Assembly (NCBI RefSeq): GCF_020544465.1 | Contig: NZ_CP066126.1 | Coordinates: 4,898,001 to 4,962,000 of the forward strand | Direction of reading: 5' to 3' | Origin: Chromobacterium rhizoryzae | GTDB lineage: Bacteria > Pseudomonadota > Gammaproteobacteria > Burkholderiales > Chromobacteriaceae | Length of the DNA stretch: 64,000 nucleotides | Shown: positions 18,378-28,095 of the stretch, piece by piece | Layout: each line of letters opens with the position of its first letter | Position numbering within the stretch: the stretch's first letter is position 1 | Translations under genes and position numbers: made by a program | Notes under the pieces: generated by a model | Seen by the model: only the letters and a program-made list of their open reading frames with translations | Databases searched by the model: none | Told to the model about the DNA's origin: nothing

Positions 18378-18971
18378 TTATGCGGTCAGCGTGCCCTTGG
18401 TGGACGGCGTCTGTCCGGCCATGCGTTCGTCCGCCTCACAGGCCATGCGCAAGGCGCGGCCGAAGGCCTTGAAGATGGTCTCGGCCTGGTGATGGCTGTT
18501 GACGCCGCGCAGATTGTCTATGTGCAGCGTGACCATGCTGTGATTGACGAAGCCGTGGAAGAACTCGGAAAACAGGTCTACGTCGAACTGGCCGATGCTG
18601 GCGCGGGTGTATTCGACCTGGTATACCAGGCCCGGACGGCCGGACAGGTCGATCACCACCCGGCTCAGCGCCTCGTCCAGCGGCACGTAGGCGTGGCCGT
18701 AGCGGCGGATGCCCTTCTTGTCGCCTATCGCCTTGGCGAAGGCCTGGCCCAGGGTGATGCCGATGTCTTCCACCGTGTGGTGGGCGTCGATATGCAGATC
18801 GCCGTGGGCGACCACGTCCAGATCAATCAGGCCGTGGCGGGCGATCTGGTCCATCATGTGGTCGAGAAAGGGCACGCCGGTTTCAAAGCGGCCTACGCCG
18901 GCGCCGTCCAGATTCAGGCTGACGGTGATCTGGGTTTCCAGGGTATTGCGGGTAACGGTTGCGGTTCTCAT
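18378..18971 (-). CDS. hisB: Imidazoleglycerol-phosphate dehydratase (monofunctional HisB)
   Basis: This 197-residue Mn enzyme removes water from IGP. Metal-binding histidine motifs are [11 protein letters not shown] (about residue 37), [10 protein letters not shown] (about 61), FFHGFVNHS (about 134) and [12 protein letters not shown] (about 161). It lacks the histidinol-phosphatase domain found in enterobacterial HisB, so a separate phosphatase must exist elsewhere. It starts 3 bp after the hisC stop. Confidence 0.96.
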   Translation of the reverse strand: MRTATVTRNTLETQITVSLNLDGAGVGRFETGVPFLDHMMDQIARHGLIDLDVVAHGDLHIDAHHTVEDIGITLGQAFAKAIGDKKGIRRYGHAYVPLDEALSRVVIDLSGRPGLVYQVEYTRASIGQFDVDLFSEFFHGFVNHSMVTLHIDNLRGVNSHHQAETIFKAFGRALRMACEADERMAGQTPSTKGTLTA

Positions 18972-18974
18972 GGC

Positions 18975-20045
18975 TCAGGCGAAGTAAGCGTCCAGGGCCG
19001 CCAACATGGCGTCGTTTTCCTGCGGCGCGCCCACGGTCAGGCGCAGGCATCGCTCCAGCAAGGGGTGGCTGCCGTGCAGTTGCTTGATCAGGATGCCGCT
19101 GGCCTTGAAATGCTGGTACAAGGCCAGCGCGTCCGGCACCCGGATGGTGATGAAATTGGCTTCCGACGGGAAGGCTTCGATGGCGGCGTGGCGCGCCAGC
19201 CCGGCGGCCAGCCGGCCGCGTTCCTCGCACAGTTCCGCGGCCTGGCGGTTGAACACCTCGATATGGCGCAGCGAGAAGCGCGCGGCGGCCTGGGTCAGCA
19301 CATTGACGTTGTACGGCGGGCGCACCTTGTCCAGTTCCCGGATCCAGTCGGCGGGGCCGGCGGCGTAACCCAGGCGGATGCCGGCCAGGCCCAGCTTGGA
19401 CAGCGTGCGCATCACGATCAGATTGTCGCGCAGGCCGGCCAGGTTCATGAAGCTGTCGCTGGCGAAAGCCTGATAGGCCTCGTCCACCACCACCAGGCCG
19501 GGCGCGGCCTCGCAGATCGCTTCCACCTCTGCGCGGGCGAAGCGCGGGCCGGTCGGGTTGTTGGGGTAGGACACGAACACCACCGCCGGCTGATGCTCGG
19601 CGATGGCCGCCAGCGTCGCCCGCAGGTCCAGGCTGAAATCGGAACGCAGCGGCACGCCGACATAGTCCAGGCCGGAGAACAGCGCGTTCATCTTGTACAT
19701 CACGAAGGACGGCTCCAGCGCCAGCAACTTGGCGCCGGGACGGGCCAGCGCCTGCGCCACCAGGGTGATCAGCTCGTCGGAGCCGTTGCCCAGCAGCACT
19801 TCGGCCGGCTCCGGGATGGAAAACGCCTGCTTCAGCTGGGCTTTCAGCGTGCCGCCGGACGGGTCCGGATAACGGTTGACGGCGACGTCGGCCAGCGTCC
19901 GCGCCAGTTCCTGGCGCAGCTCGGCCGGCAGCGGCCACGGATTCTCCATGGCGTCCAGCTTGATGTAGCCGTCGGCGGAGGCTACCGGGTAGGCGCTGAT
20001 GGCGGCGATCTCATCGCGCACCAGCTGTCGGACGGACTTTTTCAT
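18975..20045 (-). CDS. hisC: Histidinol-phosphate aminotransferase
   Basis: The 356-residue fold-type I PLP enzyme converts imidazole acetol phosphate to histidinol phosphate. Visible motifs are LGNGSDELI (about residue 100), YPNNPTGP (about 160), VVDEAYQAF (about 195) and the lysine region TLSKLGLAGIRLGY (about 224-237). It is tightly followed by hisB. Ninety-nine bases separate it from the upstream solute-binding protein gene, so hisC may have its own translation or promoter signals. Confidence 0.95.
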   Translation of the reverse strand: MKKSVRQLVRDEIAAISAYPVASADGYIKLDAMENPWPLPAELRQELARTLADVAVNRYPDPSGGTLKAQLKQAFSIPEPAEVLLGNGSDELITLVAQALARPGAKLLALEPSFVMYKMNALFSGLDYVGVPLRSDFSLDLRATLAAIAEHQPAVVFVSYPNNPTGPRFARAEVEAICEAAPGLVVVDEAYQAFASDSFMNLAGLRDNLIVMRTLSKLGLAGIRLGYAAGPADWIRELDKVRPPYNVNVLTQAAARFSLRHIEVFNRQAAELCEERGRLAAGLARHAAIEAFPSEANFITIRVPDALALYQHFKASGILIKQLHGSHPLLERCLRLTVGAPQENDAMLAALDAYFA

Positions 20046-20144
20046 GACTTCGCAATCGGCCTGGCGGCCAACAAAAGCCCCGCGGGCGGAGCCGTGTTAT
20101 CGGAAAAGACGAAAAGCTATAGTAGCGTGTTCATTCGCTTTCAG

Positions 20145-21134
20145 CTACTCGACCCAATTCGCCCGTTCCCGCAGCCGCGCCGGCAGCTCTATGCGGTCTC
20201 GCGCCAGGCCTTCGCGGCTGAAAACATAGCGGCCTTCCGACGGCGTCACCGGGAACAGGCTGGCCACCGGCTTGCCGTGGAACAACACTTGCTCGGCCAG
20301 CTTGGCCGCCTCGCGGCCCTGCTCGTAGCCGGACAGCACCAGGCCGCCGGCGGCCTTGTCCTTGCCCACGGCGAAATCCCAGAACGCGAACAGCGGCAGC
20401 TTGGCGTGGGCGGCGGTCCAGCGCAGCACTTCATCGCCGGGCACCACCTTGCCGCCGGCGTCGCGCAGGGTGAAGTAAAGGCCGACCCAGACCGCCTGAT
20501 AACGGCCGGCGGCGCCCAGCACCCGCCGCTGCCAGTCCGCGTAGGAGCCGGTCAAGGCCAGGTCGACGTGGATATTGGCCAGCAGCATGGTGTCGCGGCC
20601 GACGAAGGTCTCGTCTCGGATGATGCGCGAGGTGAGATCGTCGTCGAACAGCACCAGCGCGCTGCGCAGGCCTTTGACGGTTTTGCCCAATTCGAAGACG
20701 CTGCGCAGAATCAACGGCCGCTCCAGCACGCCGCTGACGCCCAACGCCGCGTCCGGGAAGTAATTGCGCGGATTGTTGTTGATGCCCAGATAGATCACCG
20801 GAACGCCCCGCTGGGCCAGCTTGCTGCCCACTCTTTGCAAGGCGGCGTCGTCGCCGACGATGACGAGCTCAGGTTTTATTTTCGCCGCCATCGCCAGCGC
20901 CTCGTCGGCGCGCGCCTGATGCTGGGCCGGCGGCAGACGCTTGGTGTCCATCGCGTAATAGCTCAGCTGCGCGCGCTTGCCCAGGCGCTCCTGCAGGGCG
21001 CGGCGGTAATCCTGATCCCAGGGGTAGTCGCTGTGATAGCTCTCCACCACCAGCACCCGCGGTTGCGCCCCTGCCGCCGCGGACAAGAAAAAGGCCAGAC
21101 AGAGTCCGGCCATGATGCGTTTCAGCCCAGCCAT
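20145..21134 (-). CDS. Periplasmic solute-binding protein, ABC_sub_bind (TrpX/DUF534-like) family, within the his cluster
   Basis: The 329-residue protein has a signal peptide (MAGLKRIMAGLCLAFFLSAAAGAQ) and opens RVLVVESYHSDYPWDQDYRRAL, a periplasmic-binding-protein-like start. ELVIVGDDAALQRV and YLGINNNPRNYF fit the family of orphan ABC substrate-binding proteins related to TrpX. No permease or ATPase gene is adjacent. GGAG 8 bp before ATG 21134 supports the start. It sits between hisD (60 bp) and hisC (99 bp) in the same direction, so it could be co-regulated with histidine synthesis, or it could be a receptor for a sensory protein. The ligand is unknown. Confidence 0.75.
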   Translation of the reverse strand: MAGLKRIMAGLCLAFFLSAAAGAQPRVLVVESYHSDYPWDQDYRRALQERLGKRAQLSYYAMDTKRLPPAQHQARADEALAMAAKIKPELVIVGDDAALQRVGSKLAQRGVPVIYLGINNNPRNYFPDAALGVSGVLERPLILRSVFELGKTVKGLRSALVLFDDDLTSRIIRDETFVGRDTMLLANIHVDLALTGSYADWQRRVLGAAGRYQAVWVGLYFTLRDAGGKVVPGDEVLRWTAAHAKLPLFAFWDFAVGKDKAAGGLVLSGYEQGREAAKLAEQVLFHGKPVASLFPVTPSEGRYVFSREGLARDRIELPARLRERANWVE

Positions 21135-21194
21135 CGCCTTCTCCGGTTACCTATCCAGATTAAGCGATGAAGCGGCGTTTCGCCTCCAGCGCCG

Positions 21195-22487
21195 CTAGGC
21201 GTCCAGCCTCAGCTCCGCCGCGCGCGCATGCGCGCTCAGGCCTTCGCCGTGGGCCAGCAGGCTGGCGACCTGGCCCAGCGTCTGCGCGCCGGCCTGGGAC
21301 ACCCGGATCAGGCTGCTGCGCTTCTGGAAGTCGTACACGCCCAGCGGGCTGGCGAAACGCGCGGTGCGGCTGGTGGGCAGCACGTGGTTGGGGCCGGCGC
21401 AATAATCGCCCAGGCTCTCCGAAGTGAAACGGCCCATGAAGATGGCGCCGGCGTGACGGATCAACGGCAACAGCTCGTCCGGATGGGCCACCGACAATTC
21501 CAGATGCTCGGGCGCGATGTAGTTGGCGATCTCACAGGCTTGCGCCAGATCGCCGACCTGGATCAGCGCGCCGCGATTGCCGAGGCTGGCCTCGATGATG
21601 GCGCGGCGCGGCATCTGCGGCAGCAGTCTGGCGATGCTGGCCTCAACCTGGGCGATATAGTCCGCCGACGGGCACAGCAGGATGGCCTGGGCGATTTCGT
21701 CGTGTTCGGCCTGGCTGAACAAATCCATGGCCACCCAGTCCGGCGGGGTGTCGCCGTCGCAGATCACCAGGATTTCGGACGGGCCGGCCACCATGTCGAT
21801 GCCCACCACGCCGAAGACCCGGCGCTTGGCCGCGGCGACGTAGGCGTTGCCCGGGCCGGTGATCTTGTCGACCTGGGGCACGGTCTCGGTGCCGTAGGCC
21901 AAGGCCGCCACCGCCTGGGCGCCGCCGCAGGTGAACACTTTGTCCACGCCGGCGATGTAGGCGGCGGCCAGCACCAGGTCGTTGCGCTCGCCGTCCGGCG
22001 TCGGCACCACCATGATGATTTCGCCGACGCCGGCCACCTTGGCCGGCATCGCGTTCATCAACACCGAGCTGGGATAGGCGGCCTTGCCGCCCGGCACATA
22101 GATGCCGACGCGGTCCAGCGGCGTCACCTGCTGGCCCAGCAAGGTGCCGTCCTCGTCCTGATAACTCCAGGAATGCGCCAGTTGCTTCTCGTGATAGCGG
22201 CGCACCCGTTCCGCGGCGGTGCTCAGCGCGTGGCGCACCGGATCGCTCAGCCGGTGGAAGGCGGCTTCCAGTTGCTCGCGCGACAGCGTCAGATCGGCCA
22301 TCGAGACCGCGCGCATGCGGTCGAAGCGGTTGGTGTAGTCGATCACCGCGGCGTCGCCGCGCGCCTTGACGTCGTCGCAGATGGCGGCGACGGCGGCGTC
22401 GACGGCCGGGTCCTGCGCGGTTTCAAAGGCCAGCAGCGCCTGCAGGCGGGCGGTGAAATCGGCTTGGGAAGAGGACAGTTTCAGCAT
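21195..22487 (-). CDS. hisD: Histidinol dehydrogenase
   Basis: The 430-residue zinc enzyme oxidises histidinol twice, via histidinal, to histidine. [19 protein letters not shown] (about residue 125) and [11 protein letters not shown] (about 252, containing zinc and catalytic residues) are family signatures, and the C-terminal [20 protein letters not shown] is well conserved. It starts 10 bp after the hisG stop. Confidence 0.97.
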   Translation of the reverse strand: MLKLSSSQADFTARLQALLAFETAQDPAVDAAVAAICDDVKARGDAAVIDYTNRFDRMRAVSMADLTLSREQLEAAFHRLSDPVRHALSTAAERVRRYHEKQLAHSWSYQDEDGTLLGQQVTPLDRVGIYVPGGKAAYPSSVLMNAMPAKVAGVGEIIMVVPTPDGERNDLVLAAAYIAGVDKVFTCGGAQAVAALAYGTETVPQVDKITGPGNAYVAAAKRRVFGVVGIDMVAGPSEILVICDGDTPPDWVAMDLFSQAEHDEIAQAILLCPSADYIAQVEASIARLLPQMPRRAIIEASLGNRGALIQVGDLAQACEIANYIAPEHLELSVAHPDELLPLIRHAGAIFMGRFTSESLGDYCAGPNHVLPTSRTARFASPLGVYDFQKRSSLIRVSQAGAQTLGQVASLLAHGEGLSAHARAAELRLDA

Positions 22488-22497
22488 GGAGCGGACC

Positions 22498-23139
22498 TCA
22501 GGCCGGCACGGCGCCGGCGAATGCGTCCAGCACCGGCTGGATCACGTCGTGTTTGAGCTTGAGCGCGGCCTGGTTGACCACCAGCCGCGAACTGATGTCG
22601 ACGATGTGCTCGACCGCGACCAGATCGTTGGCGCGCAGCGTGCCGCCGGTGGAGACCAGGTCCACGATGGCGTCGGCCAGGCCGACCAGCGGCGCCAGCT
22701 CCATCGAACCGTAGAGCTTGATGATGTCCACATGCACGCCCTTGCGGGCGAAATGCTCGCGCGCGATCTGCGGATACTTGGTGGCGATCTTCAGGCGCGC
22801 GCCGCGGCGCACCGCGGCCTCGTAGTCGAAGCCGTTCTGCACCGCCACCATCATATTGCATTTGGCGATATTGAGATCCAGCGGCTGGTACAGGCCGGCG
22901 CCGCCGTGCTCGATCAGCACGTCGCGGCCGGCGATGCCCAGATCGGCGGCGCCGTACTGGACATAGGTCGGCACGTCGGACGCGCGCACGATCACCAGCC
23001 GCACGCCCGGATGGTTGGTGCCGATGATCAGTTTGCGCGAGGCTTCCGGGTCCTCCGCCGGCAAAATGCCGGCGGCGGCCAACAGGGGCAGGGTCTCTTC
23101 AAAGATGCGCCCTTTGGACAGGGCAATAGTCAGCTTCAT
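22498..23139 (-). CDS. hisG: ATP phosphoribosyltransferase, short form (HisG-S)
   Basis: The 213-residue protein catalyses the first step of histidine synthesis (ATP plus PRPP). It starts [12 protein letters not shown], and the PRPP site [12 protein letters not shown] is near residue 155. It lacks the C-terminal regulatory domain of the ~300-residue long form, so by family rules it needs HisZ for activity and histidine inhibition. No hisZ is in the window. ATG 23139 is preferred over a TTG five codons earlier; neither has a strong ribosome binding site. It heads the his block, 55 bp after ycgR. Confidence 0.95.
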   Translation of the reverse strand: MKLTIALSKGRIFEETLPLLAAAGILPAEDPEASRKLIIGTNHPGVRLVIVRASDVPTYVQYGAADLGIAGRDVLIEHGGAGLYQPLDLNIAKCNMMVAVQNGFDYEAAVRRGARLKIATKYPQIAREHFARKGVHVDIIKLYGSMELAPLVGLADAIVDLVSTGGTLRANDLVAVEHIVDISSRLVVNQAALKLKHDVIQPVLDAFAGAVPA

Positions 23140-23194
23140 GATGTCTTGCGGCAAGGATGACGAAATCGAGGTTAAGGCGAAGCGGCGCGCGGAT

Positions 23195-23959
23195 TCAGCC
23201 GACCAGCGCGCGGCGTTCGCGCTCCAGCAGGCCGACGTAGCGCTGGATCAGCGTCTCCATCGCCGGCGTCAGCCCCAGATAGGAGCAGCCGATGCGCACG
23301 GCCTCGTTGCCGTTGCGCAGCTTGGCGGCCAGCCGGTGACGGACTTCCAGCCCGATATGCAGCCCGCCCAGCGGTTTCAGGTCCAGCGTGCAGCGCTGGT
23401 ATTGCTGGCCGATGTCGAAGCCGGGCGTGGCCGGCTGCGGCAGCCACATGCTGACGCCGCCCAGGCTGACGTCGAACAAGGCCAGGTCGATGGGCTTGTG
23501 CGGGTAATCCGCCACATGGCACATCACCGGGCTGGCCGCCGGGGTCTGGATGCGGAAGAATTCGCGGCGCTGCAGCTTGATCACCTGCTCGGGCAGATCC
23601 GCCTGGAAGGCGGGCTGGCCCTCCCAGTCTATGCGGCGCACCTGGCCGGTGACGAACTGGGTCTTGACGCCCTCCGGCGAGCAGACGAAGACATTGCGCT
23701 CGCTGGCCAGCAGATGTTCATTGGTCTCCGGGTCCGCGCCCCAGTCGAACACCAGCGTGCCCGCCTTATGGTCCACCTCCAGGAAACGAGTCAGGATGAA
23801 GGTTTTTCCCTTATTGGAAAACACCGTCACCATGTGGCCGTTCTTGGCGATGCCGGCCAGATGATGGGCGATCTCCACCGACGTGGACAGCGTGTATTTG
23901 GCGAGGTCCAACGATGGCTGCGAGCCGGATGTTGCGCCAGCGTTATGGTCGTTGCTCAC
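23195..23959 (-). CDS. ycgR: YcgR-like PilZ-domain protein (c-di-GMP-responsive flagellar brake)
   Basis: The 254-residue protein has an N-terminal YcgR domain and a C-terminal PilZ domain. The c-di-GMP-binding motifs are QRREFFRI (RxxxR, about residue 130) and DVSLGG (D/NxSxxG, about 163). YcgR slows flagellar rotation when c-di-GMP is bound. The start is GTG 23959, since the next in-frame ATG is about 42 codons later and would remove part of the domain. It runs in the same direction as hisG, 55 bp upstream of it. Confidence 0.88.
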   Translation of the reverse strand: MSNDHNAGATSGSQPSLDLAKYTLSTSVEIAHHLAGIAKNGHMVTVFSNKGKTFILTRFLEVDHKAGTLVFDWGADPETNEHLLASERNVFVCSPEGVKTQFVTGQVRRIDWEGQPAFQADLPEQVIKLQRREFFRIQTPAASPVMCHVADYPHKPIDLALFDVSLGGVSMWLPQPATPGFDIGQQYQRCTLDLKPLGGLHIGLEVRHRLAAKLRNGNEAVRIGCSYLGLTPAMETLIQRYVGLLERERRALVG

Positions 23960-24004
23960 TTTGATCCGACTTTCATGTCTGCGTCAGTTTCCGATACGCC
24001 AAGT

Positions 24005-24592
24005 TTAGCGTAACAACTGGCCAATATCATGAGCCAAGCTCGCCGACGGCGTGCCATAGGCCTCAAACACTCGCAAACGGCCCTGTTTATCCAACAGATA
24101 GGAGCCGGCGCTGTGGTCCACGCTATAGCCGCCGCCCGGCTGGCTCACCCGCTGGGCGACGACCTTGTATTGATTCTTGATCTGCTCGACCTCGCCGGCC
24201 GTGCCGGTCAGGCCGACGAAGCTTCGATTGAAATGCGGCACATAGCCGGCCAGCACCTGCGGCGTGTCGCGCTCCGGGTCTATGCTGACGAACAGCACCT
24301 GCACCTGGCTGGCCTGCTCGCCCAGCTGCTTCACCGCCGCCGCGTATTCCAGCATGGTGGTGGGGCAGACGTCCGGGCAATGGGTGTAGCCGAAGAACAG
24401 CGCCACCACCTTGCCCTGGTATTGGGACAGGCTGCGGCGCTGGCCTTGGTGGTCGGTCAGCGTGAAATCGCCGCCTATCGACGCGCCGGCGACGTCGGTG
24501 CCTTTCAAATCCAGCTTGGGTTCATTCGGCGAGCACGCGGCCAGCCACAACGGCAGCAGCAGCCAGCCGGCGAGTTTTATCAATTTGCGCAT
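24005..24592 (-). CDS. Sco1/SenC copper chaperone for cytochrome c oxidase
   Basis: The 195-residue lipoprotein (lipobox LAACS near residue 20) has a thioredoxin fold with the copper motif CPDVC (about residue 73) and the distal copper His in VDHSAGSYLLD (about 159). Sco proteins deliver copper or reduce cysteines at the CuA site of subunit II. Its ATG overlaps the ctaB stop by one base (TGATG), which indicates coupling in the heme A/assembly operon. Confidence 0.93.
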   Translation of the reverse strand: MRKLIKLAGWLLLPLWLAACSPNEPKLDLKGTDVAGASIGGDFTLTDHQGQRRSLSQYQGKVVALFFGYTHCPDVCPTTMLEYAAAVKQLGEQASQVQVLFVSIDPERDTPQVLAGYVPHFNRSFVGLTGTAGEVEQIKNQYKVVAQRVSQPGGGYSVDHSAGSYLLDKQGRLRVFEAYGTPSASLAHDIGQLLR

Positions 24593-25491
24593 CAGGAAAC
24601 GGGTATCAGCCAGTAATGGTCTATCAGCAGGGCCGCGAACAGCCAGGTCAGATACCAGATCGACCAGGCGAAGGCGCGGCGGGCCAGAGCGTCAGCATAC
24701 TGGCGATGCAGGCGCACGGCAAGGAAGAGCAGCCGCGCGTCCAGCGCCAGCGCCGCCAGCAGATAGAGCCAGCCGGCCGCGCCCATCGCCACCGGCAACA
24801 GGGTGATGGCCGACAACAGCAGCGAGTACAGCAAGATGGACAGCGTGGTGAAACGCTGGCCGTGGGTCACCGGCAGCATGGGCAGCCCGGCGCGGGCGTA
24901 ATCGTCGCGGCGGTACAGCGCCAGCGCCCAGAAATGCGGCGGCGTCCAGGCGTAGATGATCAGGAACAGCACCAGCGCGAACGCGTGCACCTCCCCGGTC
25001 ATCGCCGCCCAGCCCAGCACCGGCGGCATCGCGCCGCTGGCGCCGCCGATCACGATGTTCTGCGGCGTATTGGGCTTGAGCAGCAGGGTGTAGACGATGG
25101 CGTAGCCGACGAAGGTGGCCAGCGTCAGCCAGGCGGTCAAGGCGTTGACCAGGCCGGCCAGCAAGGCCATGCCGATGCCGCCGGCGGTCAGCGCGATGAT
25201 CAGGGTCTCGGCCGCGCCGGCCTCGCCGCGGGCGGTGGCGCGCCAGGCGGTGCGGCGCATATTGGCGTCCACCGTGCGCTCCACCAGGCAATTGATCATC
25301 GCCGCCGCGCCGGCCACCAGCGCGATGCCGGCGGTGGCCGGCAACAGGCGCGCCGGATCCGGCCAGCCCGGCCCCGCCAGAAACATGCCGATCACCGCGC
25401 AGAACACGATCAGCCCCACCACCCGGGGCTTGGCCAGTTGCATCAAGGCGACCGCGTGCTGGCGCGCCTGCTGAAGCTCCGCTGCGTTCAT
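24592..25491 (-). CDS. ctaB: Protoheme IX farnesyltransferase (heme O synthase)
   Basis: This 299-residue UbiA-family membrane enzyme adds a farnesyl group to heme B to give heme O. The prenyl-diphosphate motif is [18 protein letters not shown] (about residues 67-84), and the second conserved loop is [20 protein letters not shown]. About nine hydrophobic spans are seen. It lies between ctaA and the Sco gene, which matches its role before heme A synthase. Confidence 0.96.
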   Translation of the reverse strand: MNAAELQQARQHAVALMQLAKPRVVGLIVFCAVIGMFLAGPGWPDPARLLPATAGIALVAGAAAMINCLVERTVDANMRRTAWRATARGEAGAAETLIIALTAGGIGMALLAGLVNALTAWLTLATFVGYAIVYTLLLKPNTPQNIVIGGASGAMPPVLGWAAMTGEVHAFALVLFLIIYAWTPPHFWALALYRRDDYARAGLPMLPVTHGQRFTTLSILLYSLLLSAITLLPVAMGAAGWLYLLAALALDARLLFLAVRLHRQYADALARRAFAWSIWYLTWLFAALLIDHYWLIPVS

Positions 25492-25517
25492 GTTTTTCCC
25501 CCCTCAGGATGCGGCGC

Positions 25518-26534
25518 TCAAACCCATTCGCGATGGTTTTTGGAAAGACGGGGCAAAGGCCCGACCGGCCGCGCCTGCGCGGCGCGCGCCGGCCTCAGCC
25601 GCAGCGCCAGCAGGCAGCTGATCAGCAGCAGACAGGCGGCGCCGGCGTTATGCAGCACCGCCACCGGCAAGGGCAGCGCCAGCAACACATTGGCGACGCC
25701 CAGCCCGATCTGCAGCGACAGCGCCGCCAGCAAGCAACACAGGTGGCCGCGCAGCGCCGGCAGCCGCCAGCCGGCGCGCGCCGCGCTCAGGCACAAGACG
25801 GTCACCAGGGCGGCGCCCAGCCGGTGCAGCCAATGCACCGCCACCAGATTGCCCACCGCCAGCGGGCTGCCGTCCGGCGCCTCGCCCAAGGCGCGGAACA
25901 GATGAAAAGCGTGTTCGAAGCGCATCTGCGGCCACCATTCGCCATTGCAGGCGGGAAAGCCCTGACAGGCCAGCGCGGCGTAGTTGGTGGACACCCAGCC
26001 GCCCAGGGCCAATTGCAAAGCCACCGCCAGCGCCAGAGCGCGCGCCAGCCAGCTCAACGACGCAGGCGCGTCCACCGGAGCGAGCCGCGGCGACAGCGCC
26101 AGCCAGGCCAGCAGCAGCAGCACCGACACGCCCCCGATAAGGTGCAGGGTGACGATGGCCGGCTTGAGCAGTAAGGTCACCGTCCACATGCCCAGCAAGC
26201 CCTGGAGCAGCACCACCGCCAACAGCGTCCCGGCGACGCGGCGGTGGCGTTTCCGCCGCCACGCCTGCCAGCCGATGGCGACGATCAGCGCGCCGAGCGC
26301 GCCGGCCAGATAGCGATGGCTCATTTCCTTCCAGGCCTTGCCCAGGCTGACCGGGCCGTCCGGGCTCTGGGCTTGCTGTTGCTGAATGCGTTCCGCGGCG
26401 TGATGCGGGGAGATCTGGCCGTAACAGCCCGGCCAGTCCGGACAGCCCAGCCCGGCGTCGGACAGGCGCACATAGGCGCCGAAAGGCACGACCACGCATG
26501 CCAGGATGAATGCCAGCCAGATCAGTCGCCTCAT
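25518..26534 (-). CDS. ctaA: Heme A synthase (Cox15/CtaA)
   Basis: The 338-residue, eight-helix membrane protein oxidises heme O to heme A. RLSDAGLGCPDWPGCYG (about residue 23) carries a conserved cysteine pair, and EMSHRYLAGALG holds a heme-ligand His. A second half repeats the pattern with NYAALACQGFPACNG and VHWLHRLGAA. ATG 26534 is preceded by GGGGAG; the frame runs 26 codons further upstream without likeness to the family. ctaB follows after 26 bp. Confidence 0.95.
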   Translation of the reverse strand: MRRLIWLAFILACVVVPFGAYVRLSDAGLGCPDWPGCYGQISPHHAAERIQQQQAQSPDGPVSLGKAWKEMSHRYLAGALGALIVAIGWQAWRRKRHRRVAGTLLAVVLLQGLLGMWTVTLLLKPAIVTLHLIGGVSVLLLLAWLALSPRLAPVDAPASLSWLARALALAVALQLALGGWVSTNYAALACQGFPACNGEWWPQMRFEHAFHLFRALGEAPDGSPLAVGNLVAVHWLHRLGAALVTVLCLSAARAGWRLPALRGHLCCLLAALSLQIGLGVANVLLALPLPVAVLHNAGAACLLLISCLLALRLRPARAAQARPVGPLPRLSKNHREWV

Positions 26535-26608
26535 GCTGCTCTCCCCTTGTCGAGCGGCCAAGAAACTGCGGATGTCGCGGGCCGCGCGGGCGCCGCGGCT
26601 TAACAAGC

Positions 26609-27136
26609 TCAACCGATGCCGTTATTGGTTTTCAGCACGCGGCCTATTTCCTGGATCACTTTCTTGGGATCGGCGGCGTCGGGATAGAACAAGACCTGAT
26701 TGCCCAAGGGGTCCACCAGGTAGTAGCCGCCGCCGTCGACGTCCGTCTGCGCGGTTTGCACTATGTGGGTGGCGTCCACCTCCTCGTGCGCGGCGCTCTC
26801 CTGCCAGCCCAGCCGGGTCAGACGGCCGGCGGCCTCGCCCTGCGCGCGCTGGATCTGGCGCATCGCGAAAAAGCGCTGCTGGCAGCGTGTCTGGCAGCCC
26901 GGTTCTATCCTGGCCGCCAGCACCCATTTGCCGCGCGGCCATCCTTGCGCGCCGGTCAGCGCGAACGGCCGCGTCGGCAACAATTGGCCGTAGCTCTTGC
27001 CGCCCTGCGGCGGCATCAGCCGGTAAGCCGCCCAAGAGGCGAGCACCGGCGCCAGGCAGATGGCCGCCATCAGCAGCAGCTTGAGCCGGCCGCGGCGCCG
27101 GGACGGCTCGGGGGACGCTTCATCGACGCGGCTCAT
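26609..27136 (-). CDS. Membrane-anchored Sco-like protein with CxxxC, oxidase-assembly neighbourhood
   Basis: This 175-residue protein has one N-terminal membrane helix (LKLLLMAAICLAPVLASWAAY) and a periplasmic domain. PGCQTRCQQRFF near residue 79 contains a CxxxC spaced as in Sco proteins, and the end (YYLVDPLGNQVLFYPDAADP..VIQEIGRVL) resembles a thioredoxin-fold terminus. It overlaps the surf1 stop by 17 bp and precedes ctaA. A role in copper or redox handling during oxidase assembly is inferred. The usual Sco distal His is not obvious (HIVQTAQTDVDGGGYYLVD), so it may not bind copper. Confidence 0.75.
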   Translation of the reverse strand: MSRVDEASPEPSRRRGRLKLLLMAAICLAPVLASWAAYRLMPPQGGKSYGQLLPTRPFALTGAQGWPRGKWVLAARIEPGCQTRCQQRFFAMRQIQRAQGEAAGRLTRLGWQESAAHEEVDATHIVQTAQTDVDGGGYYLVDPLGNQVLFYPDAADPKKVIQEIGRVLKTNNGIG

Positions 27137-27854
27137 GGGAACGTCTCCTCAGCGAATGCAAGGACAGCAGCAATAACAGGCCCAGCAGCAGCCACTGCGC
27201 CGCATAGGCGTAATGGCGCTCCGGCATGAATTCCGGCAGCACCGGCCAATGCCGCAGCGGGTCCGGCGAGTGCTCCAGCACCACCACGCCCTGATGCCAA
27301 TGGCCGGGGTAGCGCTGGCGCAGCGCGGCCATGTCGATGGCGTCGACGCGGCCCTCCACGCCGGCCACCGCGCCGGGCAGCACGAAGTGGCGCGGCAGCG
27401 GCATCCAGTGTCCGCGCAAGGTCAGCGTTTTCGGATCGACGGCGGGCGGCGTCACGCCGTCGGCCAGCCAACCCAGGTCCAACAGGGCCATCGCGCCGTC
27501 TTCCAGCCGCCAGGGTTGCAGCATGCGCCGGCCCTTGACCTCGCCAAGATAGCTGTTTTCCAACAGCAAGGCCGGGCCGGCCGGCTGCGCGCCGGGCAGC
27601 GCCACCCGGCTGAATTCCGGCTGCGGGCGGGCCTCGCGATAAATCAGGCTGACCGGCGGCACGCCGATGGCGCTGGTCAGCGAGCGCAATAATTCGGCCT
27701 TTTCCTGCGCGCGCTGCCATTGCCAGGCCGCCAAAAAGAAAGGCAGCACCGCCATGGCCAATAAACACAGCCAAACCAGCCGTTTGCCGCTAGACTTCAA
27801 AGCTGTAGATCGACGGCCCAATCGACCGGGGGATTCCGCAATGAAACTTGTCAT
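27120..27854 (-). CDS. SURF1-family cytochrome oxidase assembly protein
   Basis: The protein (about 226-244 residues) has an N-terminal membrane helix (WLCLLAMAVLPFFLAAWQW with QWQRAQEK after it), a central periplasmic domain with LLDLGWL, RGHW and FVLPG, and a C-terminal membrane helix (YAAQWLLLGLLLLLSL). This is the SURF1 layout. The start is uncertain: ATG 27854 overlaps the divergent DUF2909 gene by 14 bp, while TTG 27821 or 27800 would avoid most or all of that; none has a good ribosome binding site. SURF1 helps place heme A in subunit I. Confidence 0.88.
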   Translation of the reverse strand: MTSFIAESPGRLGRRSTALKSSGKRLVWLCLLAMAVLPFFLAAWQWQRAQEKAELLRSLTSAIGVPPVSLIYREARPQPEFSRVALPGAQPAGPALLLENSYLGEVKGRRMLQPWRLEDGAMALLDLGWLADGVTPPAVDPKTLTLRGHWMPLPRHFVLPGAVAGVEGRVDAIDMAALRQRYPGHWHQGVVVLEHSPDPLRHWPVLPEFMPERHYAYAAQWLLLGLLLLLSLHSLRRRSHEPRR

Positions 27855-28038
27855 TCTGTTCTTGCTCGCCTGCATCGTGCTTGCCCTGTTCTGGGGCCTG
27901 ACCGGCCTGCTGAAGTCCGATCAAGGCTCTCAACGTCTGGTTCGCTCCCTCACTTTGCGCATCGGCCTGTCCATCGGCCTGTTCCTGCTCTTGCTGCTGG
28001 GCGCGCTGTTCGGCTGGTGGCGCCCTCATCAAGCTTAG
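27841..28038 (+). CDS. DUF2909 twin-transmembrane small protein
   Basis: The 65-residue protein consists mainly of two hydrophobic helices (LVILFLLACIVLALFWGLTG and IGLSIGLFLLLLLGALFG) joined by a charged loop. GGGGGA 7 bp upstream supports ATG 27841. Such DUF2909 proteins sit next to surf1 in many betaproteobacteria. The role is unknown, but oxidase assembly is likely from context. It is the only rightward gene in this 9-kb oxidase block. Confidence 0.85.
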   Translation: MKLVILFLLACIVLALFWGLTGLLKSDQGSQRLVRSLTLRIGLSIGLFLLLLLGALFGWWRPHQA

Positions 28039-28095
28039 CCGAGCCGGCCGCCCTCGTCCCGGCGCGGCCCCTGGCCTTTGGTCCGGCCCCGCGGT

